Assembly (NCBI GenBank): GCA_025201705.1
Contig: MU616593.1
Location: 27,677 to 91,676 of the forward strand
Reading direction: 5' to 3'
Length of the DNA: 64,000 bases
Source: Dissophora ornata
Lineage: Eukaryota; Mortierellomycota; Mortierellomycetes; Mortierellales; Mortierellaceae
Within the stretch, counting starts at the first letter, position 1, and each line of letters begins with the position of its first letter. The position numbers and the translations under genes are program-made. Of the stretch, positions 35,801 to 45,404 are shown one piece after another. The notes beneath the pieces were generated by a model that saw only the letters and a program-made list of their open reading frames with translations, was not told the origin of the DNA and searched no databases.

Positions 35801-35900
35801 TACTTTCCAAAGTCAGGCGCGACCGTCGGATGCGGGTTCTTCCTCTGCAGGATGTTCGCCTTCTGTTGATTTGCGAGGTCAACCCCGTAAATCTGCTTGA
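32871..35900 (+). CDS. RNA-binding protein with three RRM domains
   Basis: Nine exons (32871-33093, 33357-33648, 33785-33917, 33991-34155, 34235-34369, 34452-34718, 34864-35280, 35377-35422, 35530-35900) give 682 residues. Three RRMs follow one another: about 166-253 (ACIFVASLAA, then YSFVQFE), 255-330 (RTLFILRFG, then RYAFAKFAY) and 340-420 (ESIFVGQLNAD, then AFAFIEFGD). The N-terminus is Ser-rich with a SXXRVRSLDN patch. The C-terminus is Tyr/Pro/Gln/Ala-rich and probably disordered. The arrangement recalls fungal Rim4-type regulators of meiotic mRNAs, but this is tentative. Intron 6 starts with GC (GCAGGT at 34719); no GT donor can keep the reading AIEHE-NNTQFLGM. The start codon is less certain because an upstream spliced exon could precede it. 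Confidence 0.85.
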
Positions 35901-36466
35901 GCTTAGTGAAGTACGAGGATCATTGTGTCGGCTGCCGCATCCACGCATATGCTTCAAGTTGTCTCACGGACAACGTGCTAACAGTTGGCTTCAATTTGTG
36001 GATAACCTACAGTATGCTTGATTGCAAGGCCGTTAAGGGACTAATCGCGCACTGTATGCGCACAGCTCTGCCTTTGTTTGGCGGACTATATTGCTTTAAA
36101 TCGCTCATGCTACACTCGTTAGCCAGTACTATGCTTAATTCATTTTTTATGCTTTTCATGCTCGCTTCATTTATATATTCTCCCGCCCGAGTATTGGAGT
36201 TCATTTACTCTTGGTATTGCAGAGATGGCAGCGATGTCAGATGAACAGCGATGTCCTTGTTCATACCATGTATTGAGTGCATACTTATGTCGGTTGACAC
36301 CGTACTCGCGGCATTGTAGCAAGTGTGATAAGTTTGGCAAGAAACAAAAAGAATAACAGAACAAAATCCAGGCGCAAAAAATGCTTATTGTGATATATTT
36401 ATATGATGCCGTGTCTGCCCGTTCGATGATGTCAACCGTCCTCAAAAAATCTGGATTCCATCGTTT
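35901..36466. other. Convergent intergenic region, RRM gene / MHR1
   Basis: 566 nt of AT-rich 3' flanks for two convergent genes. No gene seen. Confidence 0.6.
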
Positions 36467-37494
36467 CTATGCATTGACAATATCCCGGCCCCGCTTAATG
36501 GACAGATCGCCATGTTGGACTCCCTCCAAAAGCGAGACACCCTCCTTTTCCAAAAGCTGTTTCCTGACACCCTCTCTCTCCCACAGGATTCGGATGTTCT
36601 TGCCCTTGGTCGCCTTGATCTGGGGCTGCTCATTCAACAGCTCGACCATTTTGACAAGCGTCTCGTCGACTTGGTTCATCTCCTGAGGTGCGCGCAGACG
36701 GCGGGGCTGGAGCATGTGCTTCTTGTCCGTGACCTTGGCAGAGTTCATGTTAAGCTGGTGGTCCCGAAGGGAGTTGTGGAAGGAAAGTGCATCATTGTGG
36801 TGGGCGAATCCCTGGATGGCGACGAGTGGGTGCCAGTGGTCTGGGCGGACGTGCGCTGGGCGTCGGGTCTCGTCTGTGATCTGCTTGAGTGATTGTTTCT
36901 ACAGAATGTCCACAAGAAGCGATGGTGAGCTAACAAATCGATGGCTTCCTTTTTTGCAACTTTGTTTCGCGCTTTTCGTCCTTTCGTCCTTTGGCGCTCT
37001 CTGTTTGTCGAGTTCTGCGCGCGTTAAATCCGTGTCGATCCTGTAATCGCACGCTTTCTCTTTATCTGCATAGATATCCAGCATGAATCTTGTCATTGGA
37101 GAGTTCAGTCCATACTGAGTCTCAGAGCACGGATAACGACAGGGAAACAAAGTCCATCTTGCGACCCATATGTGTGACACTGTTGTAGATTGCTCCGAGC
37201 GATTGCGCCTCCTCTTATACTCAGTTGTACACATTCTTGAGGTGGGAATGTCTGAAACAGCATTATATTCCTTGCATAGAGCGGCGTCATGGATTTGTTG
37301 CTTCAACCCTGGGGCGATATCCTTCCGCGAGATGACTGATCAGTTCTTCTGGAAGATGTTGTTACCTCAACCGAGTTCTTCAGTGAGATCAGGACCTGCG
37401 AAGTCTGGATATGACGAAAGAGGTAAACTGTGCTGGGAGAGGATGTCTTCGATGCGGCAGCCTTGGCTGCTCCTGCTACTGCTGATGCGGACAT
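36467..37494 (-). CDS. MHR1: MHR1 / mitoribosomal protein mL67
   Basis: Two exons (37366-37494, 36467-36898) separated by a 468-nt intron encode 186 residues. The N-terminal core VYLFRHIQTSQVLISL and, after splicing, SLKQITDETRRPAHVRPDHW with HPLVAIQGF and the helical LSFHNSLRDHQL match the fungal MHR1/mL67 family (a strand that reads Y-RNI-T-QVVYSL, then LKQL...RP-LRKD-W). The yeast protein pairs mitochondrial DNA strands in recombination and is also a large-subunit mitoribosome component. The start MSASAVAG was chosen; an in-frame Met at 37605 would add 37 residues with acids, poor as a presequence. The match was made by eye to a divergent family, so confidence is moderate. Confidence 0.72.
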
Positions 37495-37672
37495 GCTTTC
37501 AAAGGATTTGCTATGGTGAATGAAGCTGTCATCGATGCGAGTAAAGTCCCGAGGTTTATCAGGGAACAGGGGGGAGTGACTGCCGACTTGGAAATGTGTA
37601 AACAATTTTTTTTTATGCTATTCCTTTGACTCTTTGCCCTCTTTTCCAGCAGCAACCATAAAATAACTTACC
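37495..37672. promoter_or_regulatory. Bidirectional promoter, MHR1 / BCP1
   Basis: Only 178 nt separate the start codons of the two divergent genes, the shortest such spacing in the window. Confidence 0.65.
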
Positions 37673-39012
37673 ATGAGCAAAAGAAAGTCAACAGACAAGC
37701 GTGACCCAGAGGACGTTGAGATGGCTAGCCATGAGGAAGACAATGATGATTCGGGCTCGGATGGCGACATGGAGGTAAAGAGCTCTCCACCCTGGGAAGC
37801 GCTCAATACTACCATTTCACTGGCCTTTGGCCATACGCTGCACTGCACTCCGCTACTTTTAGCTTCGCCCGCCAGTACAGGCATGAGGAAAACGACAGTG
37901 TCTTATGTTTGCATTTGCTGTAAAATCTCCCCAACACCTAGGATATCATCAACGTCGATTTCGAGTTCTTTGATCCCAAGGATATTGATTTCCACGCCGT
38001 CAAGAACCTACTCAACCAATACTTTGCCAGCGATGCCATCCTTTTTGGCCTCTCTGAGCTTTCAGAGCTGATCGTTTCTCAGTCAAATGTGGGAACAACC
38101 ATCAAAGTAAACGGCGTCGAATCCGATCCCTATTCCCTCCTTACTGTCCTGAATATGAACCAGCATCTCTACAATATCCACAAGGTCGCGAACGCAACAA
38201 CCGAAGCTGGATCGGCCTCCTCAGCAACACCAGCAACACCAGCAACACCAAAACCAAGTCAGGCTATGACTCAGATTCGGGACTACGTGTTTACAAAGTC
38301 AAAACAGAACGAGAAGCTACATGCAAAACTAAAGGAACTGCTCAGTGCTGGATCCAAGAAAGAGGTCGGATTGATTCTTAGCGAGAGATTCATTAACATG
38401 CCTGTCGAAACAGCACCTCCTATGTGGAGGATGATGCTGGAAGAAGTCAAGTGGGCTATCGACGAGGTATGAAGATATATTATGGTCGAGCGATTCGGTG
38501 CATGGATATGGAGCTTTGTTTCTAACCTTCGATTTGCGGGTCAAATTCATTTGGGCTATCTAGGGGCTACCATTCAACTTTGAGTACTACCTGCTAATGT
38601 GCCCGACATACCACGAGGTTGCGCCTAAGGTGGATCTCGATGAAGATACGCCCAAGCCCGCGAAGAAAAAGACAAAAGTGGTACGTATGTGTGTTTATCC
38701 GACTGAACAAGGGACGGAAAGCGAAAGCACTTGGCAAACAATTCGGGAGGCACGTATTCTAATCCGAGAATCACACTATATTTTTCTATACAGACTGAAC
38801 CGGCGACATTCTTCTTTCATCCCGAGGAAGAAATGCTCCAGCAGTATGCGGAATTCACGCAGGACTTCAAGTTGACAACACCGCCAACAGTGGCAGAGTC
38901 CAAGAATACGTTTGAAGACTATGGTATTGCGCCGGCTCGTCGCATGATGTTGATCCACAAGGATAAGATTCCAGAGGTTGTCCAGCTCATGACTAACAAC
39001 TCTCAGTGGTAG
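37673..39012 (+). CDS. BCP1: BCP1/BCCIP family nuclear export chaperone
   Basis: Exons 37673-37774, 37942-38466, 38564-38680 and 38794-39012 give 320 residues. The family features are an acidic N-terminus, DIINVDFEFFDPKDIDFHAV, the core VGTTIKVNGVESDPYSLLTV, INMPVETAPPMWRMMLEE, FNFEYYLLMCPTY and the C-terminal FFFHPEEEMLQQYAEF. A Thr/Pro/Ala repeat (TPATPATP, from tandem acaccagca units near 38224-38252) interrupts the core. Yeast Bcp1 is a chaperone for ribosomal protein uL14 (Rpl23) and is needed for nuclear export of Mss4; its human relative BCCIP binds BRCA2 and p21. Confidence 0.93.
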
Positions 39013-39170
39013 TAGCACCACTTCACAGCATAATGGAGAGCGCCCTTAGACATAGATTCAACCCATTATTGTAGCGTACACGATATTTATTGTTCTCTAT
39101 TTTACAAAAGACAAAGACGAACGCCGATGGCTTGAATGTATTCTCTGAGTTGCCGGGGGTTGAGAATATG

Positions 39171-41912
39171 CTACAGTGGGGGCAGTTGGAACTTTTGCTG
39201 CCTCGCCATCTTCCTCTGTTTCTTTTTCTGGGTTTTAGACAGTCCTGCAGGGACGAGGGACATTCTGACCTTGGTGGGGTCGACCGCCAATATGTCGTCA
39301 TAGTCGTCATGGTCGTCATACATGTCTCGTGGTCGCGGTGAATACCGAACTGGCTCGGGAGAATACCGAGCTGGTTCGGGAGAAGCTGGTTCGGGAGAAG
39401 CAGGCCTCTTTCGCGGCACGACATCACGTGGACTATCCGCACTACGCTCTCCCGTCTCAACCTCCATCCTCTCAATGTCCTCAAGTCTCTCTAACTCTGC
39501 AGGTTCATCCTTCACATCGACTTCCGCAATCGCCATGCCTTCATCGGCCCCCTGTTCCATTTGACTGAGCCGGCTAAAAGAGCAAAAAAGATAACCATAG
39601 TCGTTAGTGCTCAGGCGACTTCCACGAGCCTCAAAAGTCCTTGAACAAATTAATTGCGGTTAAAAAGAAAAGCCGTTTACCTCTGGTTCTCCACAGACAC
39701 CATTTCCGTAGCAGGCTCGATGTTTGACATCTGGTTTTCATCAGTGTCCTGTTCCACCTTGGTGGGCCAACTAAAAGAGCAAAGAAGATGGCCAGAGTTG
39801 TTAATACTCAAGTGACTTATATGGGCCTCAAAAATTCATCGGACAAACTAACATCTGACTGAAAAAAGATCATTACCCCTTGCTATCCACAGAAACCATT
39901 CTCTGTGCTGACTGTATCAGAAGGTCGCGTATGGCACGCCCAAGGCGCGCATCCAGCTCTGCTCCATGTCGACGGATTATTGTGTGTCCTGATAGTTGCA
40001 AAGGTCCCGTCACCTCCTCGTATGACACGTAGGAACTCTCTCTAAAACAACGAACATCCGAAGAATGGAAACAATGACAGAGAGAGCGAGACTGATATCA
40101 GTCTTTACTCTCAAACCAGGCACAACAATTTGCGACGCGTACTGTATTACATACCGAGATATCCAGTCAAGCTTCATACGCTGCCGGAACTTGCTGATGT
40201 CAAAGATAGTTCTCTCCGGGTACCAGTCGATCTCTGAACCCATCTTCGCAATGGCGCTGAAGCATCTACTGAGACGGGTCGTGAATATAAGGTAAACGGC
40301 ATTTGACGTCTATCATTACAGGTTTATTAGCAGGGTGATGCGATGGGCGCAACGAAGTACATCAATCAAACGTCGAATCCCCATGTCCGCACCTTGTACG
40401 CCTCCTCAAGCTTATCGTGGTATAGCGGGCTTGTAGGCCATAGACCCTAGTGAGATTATGTACAATGAGTAAGTAATATTGACCAAGGAAGTACAGTTAG
40501 TTGACATAAAACAGATTTGCGCTAAAAAGATGCCAGTGTTCTACACGTACTCTTTGCTTTGCATCGTCGATTTCTGCTTCGCTGCGACAGCGCATAAGGA
40601 AATATCTCTCATTGGTCTGCTCCTTATCCTCGTGCGCGACTCCGCCCTCCAGGGATGAAGGAGGTTGCTCGGATGAGAAAGTTGGCTCTATATGATTTGC
40701 AGGCGCATTTGAAGAGGACCCGACTGCCCCTCGATATGGACTAGTTTCTGTGCTGGGCTGCTCTTTTTCCAGTTGTTCGTTTCCGAGCTCCATTGCAGTA
40801 GCGAAGAGATCCGAGAGTTGTGCGTTTGGTGCAGCACCAGATTCTGCCAGAGGAGATGAAGCGGCGGAGGCAGCCTTGATAGTTGAGGGGAAGGGAGGGG
40901 TAGAAGAAACATCAACAGTCGACAATAAAGAACCAATCCGCGGCACGTCACGTTCCTCGAAGCGAGCTGCAGCCGCAGAGGAGTCAATTTCGCGACCTGT
41001 TGCCAAGCTTGTCTCCGGTCTGCTCCTTGTCACGGATCTACCCCTCGTCTGCGAACTACCTCTCGCCGTGAGTCTTTCCATCGTCCCGGCCTCACTCCTT
41101 TCATTGCTCACTGAAGAACGTCGACCTGATGCCTTGGTCCTAGTCCTTGATACACTCCTAGACCTACTCCTTGAATGTCTCCAAGCTCTCTCTCGTGATC
41201 GAGATCGGTTTGAGGCAAACCTTCCTGTCGCTCTGCCCCATGGGCGCTCTCCTGATCGACTTCTCGACCTTTTCCTCGATTGACTGAGTGAATGGTTGAG
41301 AGACCTTGTGCGGGATCCAGAGCGGGACCTGGCGCGCCTTTGTGCAGGCCGATAGCGATCATGTTTTTGACGCACCACTGGTGCACCAGCACTCGAATCC
41401 AAAGGCGACCGTTCTCTCAAATATGGCTGTGTATTACCCACACGACTAACAGTAGTTGAGGATCGGCCACGGGTTGGGCCGCTTAACGTTCTAGAGCGTG
41501 TCGGTGAAGGTGCAGCCTGCAGGGGGTTGATATCCTTGGCTGCCCCTGTCATGGTCATAATGTCGATCCTGAGATCATTCCCGCTGGAGAGGCGACGTGA
41601 AGTCTCATAATTAGGCTGGTTTCTACCGTCCATGCCGATAATATCATTCTTTGGCAGAGAAGTCCTGCGTCGAGTAGTGCCTCCGATACTAATGATTTCA
41701 TTCCGGAGATCCCAGCCCTGGGTGTGACTACGGCCGTGGCCGGTTTGGATATAGCCCTGACGCGTTCCGGGTGCAATGTTTTTGTCACCGGCGGTGGCTA
41801 TCTCTGCGGCGCTCGAGGTAGAATTACCCTGGATCCGGAGGCATTCCTCATCATACAAGCCGTCGTCGTCGTCGGACCAAGATATGACGTCCATGTTGCT
41901 CTCATTATTCAT
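39171..41912 (-). CDS. YTH-domain m6A-reader-type protein with RS region
   Basis: Six exons (40551-41912, 40393-40446, 40155-40309, 39877-40041, 39681-39770, 39171-39573) give 742 residues. Residues about 150-320 are rich in Arg-Ser dipeptides (SRSRSRSVSRTRT), like SR proteins and YTHDC1. The YTH fold starts at residue 436 (RYFLMRCRSEAEIDDAK), continues GLWPTSPLYHDKLEEAY (cage Trp457), NAVYLIFTTR, IDWYPE (Trp501) and MKLDWIS. YTH domains bind N6-methyladenosine or, in Mmi1, a plain RNA motif; two tryptophans of a cage are visible, so methyl reading is plausible. The C-terminal part is acidic, then Ser/Pro/Arg-rich (ARYSPEPVRYSP), ending with a basic KKKQRKMARQQK. The fifth exon and its flanking intron are a tandem duplicate. 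Confidence 0.9.
39551..39944. repeat. 197-nt tandem duplication (exon plus intron) in YTH gene
   Basis: Two adjacent units of 197 nt, about 39551-39747 and 39748-39944, are recognisably similar and keep constant offset. Anchors include cctgttcca (39550 and 39747), ctaaaagagcaaa (39574 and 39771), gcctcaaaa (39638 and 39835) and ccacaga-acc (39691 and 39888). Each copy spans an intron and part of the neighbouring exons. Confidence 0.8.
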
Positions 41913-42484
41913 GGAGGACTCTCGTCCTGCCGTGTTTGGTTATGACCGTTTGTTACAGCGCAGGCTGACTATGCTTTTGGCCGACTTGACCTGCAGCACC
42001 AGTTGTATCCAGCAGCGCCAGTTGAGTCCGGTGATCCAAGCAGAAAGCCACGTCCTTGTGTGCGTATTAATGTGAATAGGGTCTCGGAGCGATCTACTTT
42101 ATACTTTGGAGTTATTGCTGGTGTTGCTGCCTTTACGATGCTGGGTGAAGATTAACAAAGGGGGTTTGGATGGTGAGCGCCACCCGAATTTTATTTTGTA
42201 GACATTGTTGATTTGAGTGATCATTGTTTTCTTCTCTTGCCTGTCATCGCTTACTTCGCCAACCCCCGCGCTTGCCATTGTCCGTTTCTCGACATCTCCC
42301 AACTGGATCTTCATAGACGCAAGCACACCGTCAAACTTATTGTCAGGGCAACACCAGCTCATCACGGAATTACACGTCGTTTCAAAGCAACACACATTAA
42401 TTCACGGAACTCAACAGTGACGACTGACGACTCGCGAGCAAACATTGACGAGCACCAGACAAGAGACCGCCACCGATAGACATC
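41913..42484. promoter_or_regulatory. Divergent promoter region, YTH gene / HPR1
   Basis: 572 nt between divergent start codons. No recognised motif. The small ORFs inside it lack any family resemblance. Confidence 0.55.
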
Positions 42485-45268
42485 ATGCTACTTCTTCCGC
42501 CCTTTGCTCCTCTGCTCGACACTTCTGATGCCATCTCTACAGTCCTAGCCCAAACAAAGGACCTGTGTTCTGCTGATAGCTACAAGAATCAACCCGACCT
42601 CTTTGATGCATCGATAAACTCGACTCTGGTATCTGCACTCGATAAACACAAGCGACTTGATAGGGCAGCACTTTTGGAAGCCTCCTTCAAGCTAAAGCTC
42701 ACCTCGATCCAGGTATATACACTCAAACGCGAGAGGAGCAAGATAGGGACTGAGGCAGAGAAGCAGTGCGATGGGCATGTCGATCGCCGAGGGAGTTTTT
42801 TTTATCAGAGGCACATGGGTCGCTCAAGGTGCTAATTCAACCTCTAAACGCACCTCCACCGCCGGATACCCGGATACGCGTAGGATGAGCTTGGGACTGA
42901 CTTTGGCGGGCTCAAGGATACCATGTTCCGATGCCTGGATCTGTTGCTGAGATGTGCTGAGCTAGACCTAGTCGAGTCCACCACGCCGCTTAACTACATC
43001 GAGGAGGTGCTGGATTTTCAGACCGTCGAATTCAGCATGCATCTTCACGATTATCTTGAGTCGCGTGTCAAGCGTCTCACCGCGGTAAGGACAAATACCT
43101 GACTTGCCCTCTGCCTTTTTTTTTCTCTATCTGTGTGTCAATAATACGCTCTTGGCTGACCTCTTATCGCCACATTCATCTGCTAGAATATGAATCCTGC
43201 AAAGGGAAAAGGACTAACATTTCTTCGACTCTGTAACGAGCTTCTACGACGACTCTCGAAAACCAAGAACACAAAGTCCTGTGGGCGTATCTCGATGCTA
43301 CTCTCGAGCATCTTCCCGATTACGGAGCGCTCCGGCGTCAATTTGAAGGGCGATTTTAACACGGACAATATCACTTTGATCGAGAGCGACGACATGACAG
43401 TCGTGCCCGATTTGACGCCACCCCACCCTCGAAAAGAGGATGAGACCCGCGTTCCGAGCGCCGAAAGCATGGATGTTGATGAAGGTGTGTTATTCCCGTT
43501 CCTCTTCATGGACACCTCCATGTTCCTGTACTTGCACCGTGAACTTACAGTCCAGAGTTCGCTGGTATTCAATAGACTCTAACGCAGCGCCAAAGGATGA
43601 AAAGAAGGCTGGCGACTCGATAAAGACAGAGCTTAACTTTTATGCTGAGTTCTGGGGTCTGCAAGCATTCTTTTGCAACCCTGCGACTTTGATCAACTCT
43701 CCAAAAAATATTGCCAAGTTTCAGCAAGGAATCGAGCATACGTTGGACAGGTTTGCTGCAGTGGAGGAAGGAAATCAGAAGGATCTTGGACAAGGAGCAG
43801 CTTTGCCAGAGTCTCCAGCTTCAACTTCAGAATCAGCCACGAACCACACGACAGAACAGCTTGCAAGGGTAGACTCGTCTACAAACACAAAGAGAAAGCA
43901 TTCGCATATAGCCGACATGGTGCCAGAACCCACCACATACTTTCCCAAGTTCTTAACGAGTCCAAAGTTGCTGCAGCTCGAGGTATGGACAAACGTGCCT
44001 ATTCTGTATACTAATTTTTGAAAAGCCTGATGGACCGTTAACACGAACTTTTGCATTGCTCGCTTTTAGATAGCTGATCCGTATTTCCGGAAACATATCC
44101 TTGTACAGTTTCTTATCGTCATTCAATATCTCGAAGGTCATAATGGGGGCGTAAAGGACGCCTATGCCAAGATTTCTACCCCGAACAGGGTGTTTCAACC
44201 CCAGTGGATCATGGAAGAGAAGGATCAGGAGTGGGTAGCATCCATCAAACCCAAGATTTTCAAAGAGCTGAAGGTTAGCGGGATTGAGAGCGGCGACAAA
44301 GACTTCGTCAAGACCGTGCAGGCTGTTTTGAGACACGAGGAGGCTTGGGTAAGTTGTCAAAGTTTGGAGGCCAAGGTTACAATGTTGACAAGGCTTGGAT
44401 AACCTTTGACTGATATCATTTGCACGGCTCATTATAGATTCAATGGAAGGCTGAGAGTTGTCCAAGGTTTGAAAAGCCATCTATGTCTGAAGCGGACGTG
44501 GAGGAGACCCGCCTAAAACGCCAGAGACTCTCTGCATCACTGGCGCCGCTCAAACAGAAGCTCGGGTGCAGTGCTCTGACCGAACTTTGGAGACAGGTCG
44601 ATGAGCAAATAGAAGAAGGTGCTGGGATTGGAAGCATCCGACTCCCACAGACGGTAGATGAATACTTGTCAGGGCTCCCGTTCGCAGCAAGGAGAGCACA
44701 GGCAATGAGGATACGCGAAGGCAAGCCCGCGTATACACAACAGGAGTTAAAGGAGTTGGAACAGGCTAGGCTATGGAGAGGTCTTCGGCTTGGATCCCGC
44801 CAATATCTTCATCTCTATGGAAAATTCGTGACAGATCCCAACTACTCGGTTGCCACTCTGACCGCAGACATCAAGGAGGATGAGCGTTGGGAGGAGGAGA
44901 TTAAGAAAAATGGAGGCAAGGTGCCCAAGCCCAAGGTCGTGGAGAAACCTGCACCGGAGACTGCAGCCACAGAGGCTCCTGAAACGAATACAAGCCAGCC
45001 TGAAAATGCTGAGCAAGGCAACGAAGGCTCCAGCGAGGGAAGCAAGGATGAGGATGCGGACATGAGAGAAGCGGACGCGGAGTTTGAGAAGAAGCTGAAC
45101 TCTGACGATAGTGCGGACAGAGACCGCCTGACAAGCGATATTGAGCGGGCAGAGAGCACAGCAGTAAGCCCCGCGGCTGGCGAAGCACTGTCTGAGATGT
45201 CTTCAACATCCTCGAAGACGACAGAGACGGACACCGAGCCCATTGTGATCTCCCTGACGAACAAGTGA
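42485..45268 (+). CDS. HPR1: THO complex subunit 1 (HPR1/THOC1)
   Basis: Exons 42485-42712, 42884-43084, 43187-43484, 43588-43982, 44070-44348 and 44438-45268 give 743 residues. Family signatures are FGGLKDTMFRCLDLLLRCAE, LRLCNELLRRLSKTKNTKSCG with FPITERSGVNLKGDFN, FYAEFWGLQAFFCNP, YFRKHILVQFLIVIQYLEG and EAWIQWKAESCPRFEKP. THO couples transcription elongation to mRNP packaging and export in the nucleus, and Hpr1/THOC1 is its scaffold-like subunit. Charged residues 560-743 form an acidic disordered tail; animal THOC1 has a death domain in this region, which I do not see here. The next gene, RAD50, starts 136 nt after the stop. A candidate AATAAA lies at 45285. Confidence 0.93.
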
Positions 45269-45284
45269 ACGTGTCCGCGCTCTT

Positions 45285-45290
45285 AATAAA
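45285..45290 (+). terminator. Candidate poly(A) signal of HPR1
   Basis: AATAAA lies 17 nt after the stop codon, in an AT-rich stretch before RAD50. Confidence 0.45.
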
Positions 45291-45404
45291 AAATATATAT
45301 CACGTGAGCGATATTGCCACCATTTTGTTGATTCCTTGGCCTTTTGCAATGCTACCGCCCGTTCCTCATTAACTCCTCCCCGGCTGCATGGAACTGTCAC
45401 GGCA

